Part shown: positions 8,794 to 16,193 of the stretch, one piece after another
How positions within the stretch are numbered: position 1 is the first letter of the stretch
How the letters are laid out: every line of letters begins with the position of its first letter
Assembly (NCBI RefSeq): GCF_018987265.1
Contig: NZ_CP076853.1
Span: 2,046,001 to 2,110,000, forward strand
Direction: 5' to 3'
Source: Rhizobium sp. WYJ-E13
GTDB lineage: Bacteria > Pseudomonadota > Alphaproteobacteria > Rhizobiales > Rhizobiaceae
Length of the DNA: 64,000 nucleotides
Translations under genes and position numbers: made by a program
The notes under the pieces: generated by a model
Databases searched by the model: none
Seen by the model: the letters and a program-made list of their open reading frames with translations, nothing else
Told to the model about the DNA's origin: nothing

Positions 8794-8855
8794 CTATATT
8801 GCCGAACCAGCAGGCAGCCCCTCCTTGTCAGTATCAAATGCAGCGAGATCTGATA

Positions 8856-10571
8856 ATGGCAACGATCTCTACAAAGCTATCGCGCCCGCAGACACACCTC
8901 GTTGTTGCGCTCCGAGCCTGTGCCGGAGCCTTCGGCCTGGTCTTCCTTTACAGCTGCGGCTACAATCTCTTTCTTCTGGCGCCTTCCGTCTATCTCCTGC
9001 AGATCTATGACAGGGTCCTGTCCAGCCGAAGCGTCGACACGCTGCTGATGCTGACCTTGATCATCGCCGTCGCCGTGCTGGTCGGGTCCATGCTCGATAT
9101 CGTGCGCAGGGCGGCTCTCTCGCGCATCGGCAGCTGGCTGGACCACAGGCTGCGGCCGATGGTGCTGACCGCATCATTCGAATATGCCACTCTTGCCGAT
9201 ACGGGAGCCGCCACGGAATGCTACCGGGATCTCGCCGCGCTGCGCCAGTTCCTGGATTCACCGGCCAGCTCGCTGTTCTTCGACGTTCCCTGGGCGCCGC
9301 TGTTCCTGCTCCTGCTCTTTCTCGTTCATCCGCTGCTTGGGACCATCGGGCTTCTGAGCGCATGTGCGCTTCTGCTGTTTGCGTTCCTGACGGAACTGGC
9401 GACGCGGGAGCCGCTCGGCCAGGCCAATCTTGCCCTTTCGAGAAGCTATCTCAGATTTTCGACCGCCCTCAAGAACCTCGAGGTCATCAGGGCAATGGGC
9501 ATGCAGGATGGCGCAGCGCAGATCGTCTATCGCGATGCGGAAATGGCAAGACGGTCGCAGGACATCGCGATGCATCGCACGGAGATCATTCTTGGATTCT
9601 CCAAATCGGTCCGCACGCTCGCGCAGATCCTCATGATGGGATCGGCGACATGGCTGGTGCTCGAAAACAACGGCAGCCCCGGAATCATTTTCGTTGCCAG
9701 CCTGCTGCTCGGGCGCGGGCTCGCGCCGATCGAGGGCGCGATCGGGGCATGGCGAGCCTTTACCTATGCGCGCAATGCCTTCAACCGCCTGAACAATATG
9801 CTGATATCGGTCGCATCGGGATCCGACCCCCGAATGGTGCCGGTGCCGGAACCCGGCGGCCTCGTTCTCGACAATGTCAGCTATATCAGGCCATCAGCCA
9901 ATGAGCCGATATTGACCGGCATCACCTTGCGCCTGGCACCTGGCGATTGCGTCGCGCTCATCGGCCCCTCGGGATCGGGAAAATCGACGCTCGGTCGCGT
10001 CATGGCAGGCGTCGTGCCGGCAACGAGCGGATGCGCCCTTCTCGGCGGGGTCGATATCTCGGCTCTGCGCCTTTGCGGCGGGACCCGCCACGTCGGCTAC
10101 CTGCCGCAGGACATCGAACTCTTCGGCGGCGCAATCAAGGATGTGATCGGCCGTCTGGACGGAGGCGATCCCGGCAAGGCGATCGAGGCCGCAAAGCTGG
10201 TCGGATTGCACGAAGCGATCATGCGCCTGCCCCGCGGCTACGAGACCGATATCGGCGAAGGCGGAAACCTGCTCCTGCGCGCCCAGCGCCAGCAGCTCGG
10301 ACTGGCGCGCGCAGCCTATGGAAATCCGTCCCTGATCGTTCTCGACGATCCGAATTCGAGCCTGGATTATGACGGAGAACGCATGCTGTTCCACGCGATC
10401 GAGCGCATGAAATCCCGTGGGATGACCGTCGTTATCATAACGCACCGGATGGGGATCCTGCCGGTCACCAACAAGATCGCCATCATCCGCAACGGAACGG
10501 TGGCTGCCTTCGGCGACAGCGAGCGGATCTATGAAACCTATCTTCAACCGCCATCTCGAACAGGAACATAG
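8856..10571 (+). CDS. Type I secretion ABC transporter (PrtD/PrsD family) with degenerate signature motif
   Basis: A 571-residue inner-membrane exporter subunit: a six-helix permease domain (about 20-310), then an ATPase domain. Walker A is G370-PSGSGK-S-T378 and the H-loop is H530 (IITHR). The ABC signature, normally LSGGQRQ, reads L474-RAQRQ, and the Walker B end reads LDDPNSSLD, with Asp498 where a catalytic Glu is usual. The PrtD context is clear (LPRGYETDIGEGG, GLARAAYGNPSLIVLDDPNS). ATP would be bound, but hydrolysis may be weak. MATISTKL at 8856 is taken as the start; upstream TTG (8799) and ATG (8838) in frame lack good ribosome-binding sites. It is followed 14 bp later by the adaptor gene. 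No TolC gene lies in the window. Confidence 0.9.
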   Translation: MATISTKLSRPQTHLVVALRACAGAFGLVFLYSCGYNLFLLAPSVYLLQIYDRVLSSRSVDTLLMLTLIIAVAVLVGSMLDIVRRAALSRIGSWLDHRLRPMVLTASFEYATLADTGAATECYRDLAALRQFLDSPASSLFFDVPWAPLFLLLLFLVHPLLGTIGLLSACALLLFAFLTELATREPLGQANLALSRSYLRFSTALKNLEVIRAMGMQDGAAQIVYRDAEMARRSQDIAMHRTEIILGFSKSVRTLAQILMMGSATWLVLENNGSPGIIFVASLLLGRGLAPIEGAIGAWRAFTYARNAFNRLNNMLISVASGSDPRMVPVPEPGGLVLDNVSYIRPSANEPILTGITLRLAPGDCVALIGPSGSGKSTLGRVMAGVVPATSGCALLGGVDISALRLCGGTRHVGYLPQDIELFGGAIKDVIGRLDGGDPGKAIEAAKLVGLHEAIMRLPRGYETDIGEGGNLLLRAQRQQLGLARAAYGNPSLIVLDDPNSSLDYDGERMLFHAIERMKSRGMTVVIITHRMGILPVTNKIAIIRNGTVAAFGDSERIYETYLQPPSRTGT

Positions 10572-10585
10572 GGAGGGACGCCGAC

Positions 10586-12031
10586 ATGACCCTTGTTCAA
10601 CTGGAGGCAAAGCCGGCGAGATTTTCAAACTGGTCAAGGGCGTGCCGGCAGTTCGCGCAACGATCGGCGGCGGCAGCCAGGCGGCGGACGAATTTTTCGC
10701 CTGTCATCGAACAGAACCAGCGCGGCATCGCTCCCCCTTCCCCCATGCCGGGGCTCAGAGGCGTCGTCTGGACGGGTAACCTGTTGATCCTCGTCTTCAT
10801 CGTCGGATTGGGCGGCTGGTCGGTTCTGGCGCCGTTGAAAAGCGCTGCGATCGCATCCGGTGTCATCGAGCCGGAAACCAGCCGCAAGACCATCCAGCAC
10901 CTGGAGGGCGGCATTATCAGGCGGATCCTCGTCAAGAACGGCGACAGGGTCATGGGCGGACAGATCGTGATCGAACTCGACGACACGAAGTTCCGCGCCG
11001 AGCGCGACAGCATTCAAGGGCAGCTCTGGGACGCCGAAGGAAGCCGCGCCCGCCTGTTTGCGGAGCAGACGGGCGGCGACCGTGTCGTCTATCCGCAAGA
11101 CCTCAGGGCCGCCATGGACAGATATCCTTCGGTCGGCGCGATCCTGACCGGGCAGCAGAAAATCTTCGAGGCCCGTCGCCGGGTCATGCAGGCCGAAATC
11201 CAGATCGCCAATGAAAAGATCGCGCAGGTGCGGCAGGAAATCATCGGACTGGGCGCGCAGAAGGCCGCACTCGCCGACAGGGCCGCGATCTCGAGACAGG
11301 AACTGGATCAGGTGACGTCCCTCAACGCCAAGGGACTGGAAAAAAAGAGCAGGCTTCTCAACCTCCAGCGGGAAAAAGCAGATCTCGATGGCCAGCAGGG
11401 TCAGGTCGAGGCGCAGATATCCCGCGCCCATCAGGTGATCAGCGAGACACAGGCCGATCTCGCAAAGCTCGAGAGCGACCGGTTGAGCGAAGTCGCCCAG
11501 GGCATGCGCGATACGGAAAGCCGGATCTTGCAGCTGCGCGAGCGCCTGCGGGCGATCGACGACCAGCTCCTGAGGACCGATATCCGTGCCCCCGAGGATG
11601 GGACGATCATGAACCTGCGCATCCACACGGCTGGTGGCGTGGTCGGCGCGGGCGAACCGCTCGTCGATCTCCTGCCGCGCTCCGATCGCCTCATCGTGTC
11701 CGTCCACGTCAGACCGGAAGACATGAATCTCGTCCGTGCGGGGCTCGAGGCCCAGGTTCATCTGCTTCCCTACAATCAGCGGCGCGTTCCGCTCCTGAAA
11801 GGTCGGGTCGAATATGTATCGGCCGACCGCCTCACCGATCCACAGACCGGCCAGCCCTATTTTGCCGCGACAATCCGTGTGACGGACGAGCGGCTGGCGA
11901 AAATGAGGGATGTCGAACTGATCGCGGGCATGCCCGCACAGACACTGATCGAAACGGGTCAAAGCAGCGTGGCGCTCTATGCTGTCAGGCCATTGCTCGA
12001 CAGTTTCAACAGAGCATTTCGCGAGGACTGA
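10586..12031 (+). CDS. HlyD-family type I secretion periplasmic adaptor (PrtE/PrsE-like)
   Basis: A 481-residue membrane-fusion protein. It has a cytoplasmic N-terminus of about 60 residues, one transmembrane helix (about 62-84, NLLILVFIVGLGG), a lipoyl half (IQHLEGGIIRRILVKNGD), long coiled coils (about 190-330), the second lipoyl half (TDIRAPEDGTIMNL) and a beta-barrel C-terminus. It bridges the ABC exporter to an outer-membrane TolC-type channel. GGGAGG at 10570-10575 supports the ATG. It is in an operon with the exporter. The N-terminal extension before the membrane helix is Arg-rich and longer than usual. Confidence 0.92.
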   Translation: MTLVQLEAKPARFSNWSRACRQFAQRSAAAARRRTNFSPVIEQNQRGIAPPSPMPGLRGVVWTGNLLILVFIVGLGGWSVLAPLKSAAIASGVIEPETSRKTIQHLEGGIIRRILVKNGDRVMGGQIVIELDDTKFRAERDSIQGQLWDAEGSRARLFAEQTGGDRVVYPQDLRAAMDRYPSVGAILTGQQKIFEARRRVMQAEIQIANEKIAQVRQEIIGLGAQKAALADRAAISRQELDQVTSLNAKGLEKKSRLLNLQREKADLDGQQGQVEAQISRAHQVISETQADLAKLESDRLSEVAQGMRDTESRILQLRERLRAIDDQLLRTDIRAPEDGTIMNLRIHTAGGVVGAGEPLVDLLPRSDRLIVSVHVRPEDMNLVRAGLEAQVHLLPYNQRRVPLLKGRVEYVSADRLTDPQTGQPYFAATIRVTDERLAKMRDVELIAGMPAQTLIETGQSSVALYAVRPLLDSFNRAFRED

Positions 12032-12038
12032 AGCGGTG

Positions 12039-12314
12039 ATGGGCAAGAGAAAATTCGACGACGACCAGATTACGGGCATTCTCAGGGAGCACAAAGCCGG
12101 TGTGACGGTGGCCGATGTTTGCCACAGGTACGGCATCAGCGAGCCGACCTTCTATCGATGGCAATCCCTGCAGGTGCGAAATGTCGGGCTCGATGCCAAA
12201 AGGGTGAAAGCGCTGGAGGAAGAGAACCAGAAGCTCAAGAAGCTCCTGGCCGAAGCCATGTTCTCGGCGGCAACGCTGAGCGAGATGCTGGCGAAGACAT
12301 CGAAAGGAAGCTGA
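12039..12314 (+). CDS. Orphan IS3-family OrfA-like helix-turn-helix protein
   Basis: A 91-residue protein (MGKRKFDDDQITGILREHKAG) with the OrfA helix-turn-helix (VADVCHRYGISEPTFYRW) and leucine-zipper segment (ALEEENQKLKKLLAEAM). It starts 7 bp after the adaptor stop. No OrfB with a DDE domain and no IS terminal repeats are seen downstream, so this is either an insertion-sequence remnant or a domesticated DNA-binding gene in the secretion operon. The final residues (LAKTSKGS) differ from typical OrfA ends, where a frameshift into OrfB would occur. Confidence 0.75.
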   Translation: MGKRKFDDDQITGILREHKAGVTVADVCHRYGISEPTFYRWQSLQVRNVGLDAKRVKALEEENQKLKKLLAEAMFSAATLSEMLAKTSKGS

Positions 12315-12579
12315 CGTGGAGGTACCACCGGTCAAGGCTGTGGCGTTCATGGCAGCTTTGCGCCAACAGCCGTCATCGAACCAGTAAAGCACCTAATGCG
12401 CTGGAAGCAGACGAGCGGTGAAAAACCGTTCGCCCTGCGGGCAACCGTTCCTCCCTGCGCGACACAGCGTTCCGTTGGTTGGCACTACGAGAGGCAACCT
12501 GGTGCTCTCAGATATTGTCTGCCGAGCCTATGGGATTCATCCCCGAGCTCGACAAATCCAACAATCGAACGAGGAACAG

Positions 12580-13320
12580 ATGATCAATCTTGAGGGCAAA
12601 CTCGCATTTGTCACAGGCGGCTCGCGCGGGATCGGAGCGGCAATCGCGCTCGCTCTGGCAGAGAACGGCGCCGATGTCGCATTCACATACCAGAACTCGG
12701 AGGAGAGAGCCAAAAATGTTACCGAATCCATCCAGCGCACGGGGCGACGTGCCTTTGCGATCCAGGCCGACAGCGCCGATCCGAAGGCCATTCAGCGGTC
12801 TGTGAATGAGGCGCTCGATAAGCTTGGTGGGCTCGATATTCTCGTCAACTCGGCTGCGGTCGGGATGAATGGCACGATCGCAGACCTCGATGTGGAAGCC
12901 TATCAGAAGATGATGGATATCAACGTCCGCGCACCTGTGCTGTTTGCAAAAGCGGCAATTCCGTATCTGAAGGCAGGTGGACGCATCATTTCCATCGGGT
13001 CGGGTCTCGGTGAACGTGTACCCTTCGCAGGCGTAACGGCCTATGCGATGTCCAAAGCGGCTCTCACCTCCTTCACGCGCGGCCTTTCGCGAGAGCTGGG
13101 GCCGAGTGCAATCACCGTCAACCTCGTGCAGCCTGGTTCGACCGACACGGACTCGAATCCGGCAAGCGGTCCCGCCGCCGAATTCCAGCGAGGCATGACA
13201 TCCTTGGGACGCTTCGCCGAGGCCCGCGAAGTTGCGAACGCAGTTGTCTTTCTGGCCAGTCCCGCGGCGAGCATTATAACCGGCGCGATACTGACAGCGG
13301 ATGGCGGTGCGATCGCCTGA
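12580..13320 (+). CDS. Short-chain dehydrogenase/reductase
   Basis: A 246-residue classical SDR: a cofactor loop TGGSRGIG (12-19), NSAA in the second strand, a catalytic Ser in ISIGSG, and Y155-x-x-x-K159 (YAMSK). The C-terminal end (ITGAILTADGG) is typical of the FabG-like group, which uses NAD(P)H to interconvert alcohols and ketones. GAGGA five bases before the ATG sets the start; 54 upstream in-frame codons have no such support. The substrate is unknown. It is not obviously linked to the secretion genes before it. Confidence 0.9.
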   Translation: MINLEGKLAFVTGGSRGIGAAIALALAENGADVAFTYQNSEERAKNVTESIQRTGRRAFAIQADSADPKAIQRSVNEALDKLGGLDILVNSAAVGMNGTIADLDVEAYQKMMDINVRAPVLFAKAAIPYLKAGGRIISIGSGLGERVPFAGVTAYAMSKAALTSFTRGLSRELGPSAITVNLVQPGSTDTDSNPASGPAAEFQRGMTSLGRFAEAREVANAVVFLASPAASIITGAILTADGGAIA

Positions 13321-13380
13321 TCAGATACTCGCAAGCCGGAACGGAATGCGACCTTTCTCGCGAGTGCAGGACCATGCACA

Positions 13381-13404
13381 GATGGCGGCAAGGCCGCCGC
13401 CATC
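13381..13404 (+). terminator. Hairpin downstream of the SDR gene
   Basis: GATGGCGGC / GCCGCCATC, a 9-bp stem with a 6-nt loop, 60 bp after the SDR stop. There is no T run, so function as a terminator is uncertain. Confidence 0.4.
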
Positions 13405-13503
13405 GCTGGCGACTTGCTTCGACAATGTGGTCGCCTCTCGGGCTCCTTTGCTTTAGCCTCAGCCCTTATCCAAATCTTGTGGCACTTGCTCCATGATGCC
13501 GCA

Positions 13504-13533
13504 AAAAAGGGGCACCTCGCGGCACCCCTTTTT
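13504..13533. terminator. Bidirectional Rho-independent terminator
   Basis: AAAAAGGGG / CCCCTTTTT stem with a 12-nt GC-rich loop. The flanking A and T runs fit termination from either strand, between the SDR gene and the convergent repeat-protein gene. Confidence 0.6.
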
Positions 13534-13717
13534 CGCCCCCCCAAGAGCCGGCATCCCCTCCCCGGACCCCGGCCCTCCCCAAACAACCCTCTCCCCCCTC
13601 ATCTCTGTGTTCCCGGCCCAGCCCGAGTTATCTCACAGAGATCAAGCGCCCACCCTTTTGGCCGCGGTGACTCCTACGCAGTCACATATGAACCATCACC
13701 GCAGAGCCGACGCCTGA

Positions 13718-13766
13718 ATTCCTGTGACTTCCTTTGCGCCAGCACGCGGGCACAGGAATGAGGAAG
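13718..13766. repeat. Degenerate copy of the dispersed CACAGGAAT repeat
   Basis: ATTCCTGTGAC ... GGGCACAGGAATGAGG, the same palindromic core seen at 24302-24465, 27436-27683 and 31691-31765. Confidence 0.55.
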
Positions 13767-13836
13767 GAAAGGGAATGCGCCCGGCAGATGGTGGCGACAA
13801 GACACCGTCGCCGGACCGCATTTCGATACCGCCATT

Positions 13837-13869
13837 GAAGAAGGGCTTCGGTTCCTGAAGCCCTTCTTC
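13837..13869 (-). terminator. Terminator hairpin of the repeat-protein gene
   Basis: Perfect 13-bp stem GAAGAAGGGCTTC / GAAGCCCTTCTTC with a 7-nt loop, starting 18 bp past the minus-strand stop at 13887. Confidence 0.65.
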
Positions 13870-13886
13870 CGGTTCAGGACGTCGGA

Positions 13887-15233
13887 TCAGCCGCGGTTGT
13901 GTCCGCCCTTATCCGAATTGCCATTGTCGGAATTGCCCTTATCCGAGTTGCCCTTGTCGGAGCCATTGTCCGAGCCGCTGCTGCCACCCTTGTCGGAGCC
14001 ATTGTCGTTGCCCTTGTCGGAGCCGCCGCTGCCGTCCTTGTCGGAGCCACCCTTGTCGCCCCGGTCGGAGCCACCCTTGTCGCCCCTGTCCGAGCCGCCC
14101 TTGTCACCCCGGTCGGAGCCGCCCTTGTCACCCCGGTCGGAGCCGCCCTTGTCACCCCGGTCGGAGCCGCCCTTGTCGCCCCGGTCGGAGCCGCCCTTGT
14201 CACCCCGGTCGGAGCCGCCCTTGTCACCTCGGTCGGAGCCGCCCTTGTCACCTCGGTCGGAGCCGCCCTTGTCGCCCCGGTCGGAGCCACCCTTGTCACC
14301 CCGGTCGGAGCCGCCCTTGTCACCTCGGTCGGAGCCACCCTTGTCGCCCCGGTCGGAGCCGCCCTTGTCACCCCGGTCGGAACCGCCCTTGTCGCCCCGG
14401 TCGGAGCCGCCCTTGTCGCCCCGGTCGGAGCCGCCCTTGTCGCCCCTGTCCGAGCCGCCCTTGTCGCCCCGGTCGGAGCCGCCCTTGTCACCCCGGTCGG
14501 AGCCACCCTTGTCGCCCCGGTCGGAGCCGCCCTTGTCGCCCCGGTCGGAGCCGCCCTTGTCGCCCCTGTCCGAGCCGCCCTTGTCACCCCGGTCGGAGCC
14601 GCCCTTGTCACCTCGGCCCTTGTCGCCGCGATCACCGTGATCCTTGTCACCACGATCACCACGATCCTTATCGCCATGGTCCTTATCGCCATGGTGGTCG
14701 CGATCCTTGCCGCCGCGGTGGTCGCGATCCTTGCCGCCGTGGTGATCACGGTCCTTGCCGCCGTGGTGGTCGCGATCCTTGCCGCCGTGGTGATCACGGT
14801 CCTTGCCGCCGTGATGGTCACGGTCCTTGCCGCCGTGGTGGCCACCATGATGACCACCGTGATGATCGCCGGGGCCATCCCCGTCACCATCGCCGGAGCC
14901 GCCAGTGTTGCCGTCACCGCCGCCGTTGCCGTCGTTGCCGCCGCTGTTCTGATCACCGGAAGGATTCTGGTTCGACGCCTGTTTGCCAGAGCCGGTGTTG
15001 CTGCCGGAATTGCTGCCGGAGCTACCGCCGAAGCGGTTGCCGCTGCTGTCGTTATTGACCGTGCGGCTGTCATTGTCGGTACGGATGGATTTCGTCGGCA
15101 GGCACAGCCTGGCCTCGATCGAGCCTGGCGCAGCCGTGGCGCAGTTGACAACTGCCGGTGCGGCCATCGTGAGGCTGCTGCTTGCCAAGAGGTAAGCAAC
15201 GGCGACGCTATACTTCGCTGCTTTGCGGATCAT
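13887..15233 (-). CDS. Secreted low-complexity repeat protein (KGGSDRGD repeats)
   Basis: A 448-residue protein. Residues 1-25 are a Sec signal peptide (MIRKAAKYSVAVAYLLASSS ending at TMAA). Residues 26-50 hold a short conserved head with two Cys (NCATAA, ARLCLP). A Ser/Gly/Asn-rich linker and a His-rich tract of GGHH and KDRDHHGG units follow, then 24 copies of the octapeptide KGGSDRGD and a DKGNS-rich tail. The GGGAG eight bases before the ATG is a good ribosome-binding site. The charged hydrophilic repeats suggest a cell-surface or matrix protein. The His/Asp tract might bind metals. It is divergent from a transglutaminase-like proteinase and shares CtrA-like boxes with it. The other frames through the repeat are open only because the unit has 24 bp. 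Confidence 0.8.
   Translation of the reverse strand: MIRKAAKYSVAVAYLLASSSLTMAAPAVVNCATAAPGSIEARLCLPTKSIRTDNDSRTVNNDSSGNRFGGSSGSNSGSNTGSGKQASNQNPSGDQNSGGNDGNGGGDGNTGGSGDGDGDGPGDHHGGHHGGHHGGKDRDHHGGKDRDHHGGKDRDHHGGKDRDHHGGKDRDHRGGKDRDHHGDKDHGDKDRGDRGDKDHGDRGDKGRGDKGGSDRGDKGGSDRGDKGGSDRGDKGGSDRGDKGGSDRGDKGGSDRGDKGGSDRGDKGGSDRGDKGGSDRGDKGGSDRGDKGGSDRGDKGGSDRGDKGGSDRGDKGGSDRGDKGGSDRGDKGGSDRGDKGGSDRGDKGGSDRGDKGGSDRGDKGGSDRGDKGGSDRGDKGGSDRGDKGGSDRGDKGGSDKDGSGGSDKGNDNGSDKGGSSGSDNGSDKGNSDKGNSDNGNSDKGGHNRG
14041..14616 (-). repeat. Tandem array of 24 units of 24 bp
   Basis: 576 bp of uninterrupted 24-bp units, plus-strand consensus tcggagccgcccttgtcacc plus ccgg, each encoding KGGSDRGD on the minus strand. 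Units differ only at a few synonymous positions (gcc/acc, cac/cgc, gg/tg). This indicates recent slippage or recombination with selection on the protein. A second set of 24-bp units encoding KDRDHHGG lies at about 14690-14850. Confidence 0.95.
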
Positions 15234-15249
15234 CTTTTTTCTCCCAAAG

Positions 15250-15265
15250 TTAACAAACCGTTAAC
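15250..15265. promoter_or_regulatory. CtrA-like box 1 (TTAA-N7-TTAAC)
   Basis: TTAACAAACCGTTAAC matches the full CtrA consensus TTAA-N7-TTAAC and is readable on both strands. It lies 17 bp upstream of the repeat-protein start. CtrA is the alphaproteobacterial cell-cycle regulator; binding here is inference. Confidence 0.6.
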
Positions 15266-15332
15266 TGAGGGGAATTCCTATATTAGCAAAAAGTTAATTC
15301 CAAGAATAAACTGTGGATACTGACACAGGTTC

Positions 15333-15348
15333 TTAATCTATAGTTAAT
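15333..15348. promoter_or_regulatory. CtrA-like box 2 (TTAA-N7-TTAA)
   Basis: TTAATCTATAGTTAAT has the half-sites and 7-bp spacing of a CtrA site, with T instead of the last C. It lies 78 bp upstream of the proteinase start, in an AT-rich divergent promoter region. Confidence 0.45.
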
Positions 15349-15425
15349 TACGCAAGTAATAATTTTTATTAAAGTTTTAGTATAAACCGTGTTACCTTCT
15401 CACATGAACAATAGAGGGGTGATTC

Positions 15426-15989
15426 ATGCGACGGCTTGTTTGTCTTGTTTCCCTTGTGTTCTTTCCCATGCAATTTCAGGCATTTGCCGGACAGCTGCTG
15501 CCGGTCGGCAGAAGCATCGGCGCGCCGGTGGGATTCGCGTCCGCCTGTGCCAGTTACCGCTGGCTTTGCCGTGGGACTCCCTCGCGAGCGACAGCCGAGC
15601 AGGCGGGCATGCCGCTTCTTCGCAAGGTCACCCGCACCGTGAACCTGCGCGTCCGCTCGACGGAGGACCGCTCCGCCGACGACTGGACCCTGCCCGTCGG
15701 CGGCCGGGGCGACTGCGAGGATTACGCTTTGCAGAAGATGAAGGACCTGATCGACGCCGGTTTTCCGGCAAACCGCCTGGCGCTCTCGGTGGTGATCGGC
15801 CTGCGTGACGAGAACCACGTCGTGCTGATCGCCCGCATGGACGACGGCGATTACGTGCTCGACAATCTCAACAACGCGGTGAAACCCTGGAGAGCCACGC
15901 CCTATACGTTTCTGGCGACGCAGGATTTCCGGGCAAAATCGACCTGGCGGGTGACGCTTGCCGGGCCGCGGGCGAACGAGTTTTCGTGA
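15426..15989 (+). CDS. Transglutaminase-like cysteine proteinase (BTLCP/DUF920), exported
   Basis: A 187-residue protein with a signal peptide (residues 1-21, MRRLVCLVSLVFFP to AFAG). The triad fits C97 (GRGDCEDYA), H131 (ENHVVLIA) and D146 (YVLDNLNN), as in the bacterial transglutaminase-like cysteine proteinases. The family includes LapG, which trims type I secreted adhesins at the cell surface. AGGGG before the ATG supports the start. The gene faces a secreted repeat protein across CtrA-like boxes and lies 3.4 kb from a type I exporter. Processing of a surface protein is therefore plausible, but the substrate is not shown by the sequence. Confidence 0.88.
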   Translation: MRRLVCLVSLVFFPMQFQAFAGQLLPVGRSIGAPVGFASACASYRWLCRGTPSRATAEQAGMPLLRKVTRTVNLRVRSTEDRSADDWTLPVGGRGDCEDYALQKMKDLIDAGFPANRLALSVVIGLRDENHVVLIARMDDGDYVLDNLNNAVKPWRATPYTFLATQDFRAKSTWRVTLAGPRANEFS

Positions 15990-16193
15990 CGGAAGATGGC
16001 GGGTGCGGTAGGCGCCCGAAGCCCCCTCCGGATCCGCCGCCACGAATTCCAGCGGCCGGAGACCGACGCAAACACCGCATCGCCACGCGGGTATTTCTCC
16101 ATCGCCGCACCCTTCCTGACGCATCTCCGCAATAATGCTAAAGTAAAATCCTCAACCAATCGTCTGGGGAGCCAAGTATCCGGAGGGGATAGA

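Larger units (their letters stand above)
13321..13886. other. Intergenic region with three hairpins and a dispersed repeat, 566 bp
   Basis: No gene is seen. It holds the separately listed hairpins at 13381-13404, 13504-13533 and 13837-13869 and a degenerate repeat copy at 13718-13766. Confidence 0.5.

Noticed and set aside
14041..14616. Regular 24-bp direct repeats that could suggest a CRISPR array
   Set aside because: There are no spacers; units are contiguous and encode an octapeptide, and no cas genes are present.
13897..15323. Long open frames on the plus strand and in a second minus frame through the repeat array (247, 474 and 441 codons)
   Set aside because: The 24-bp unit keeps all frames open. 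Only the minus-strand frame from 15233 has a signal peptide, ribosome-binding site and non-repetitive conserved head.
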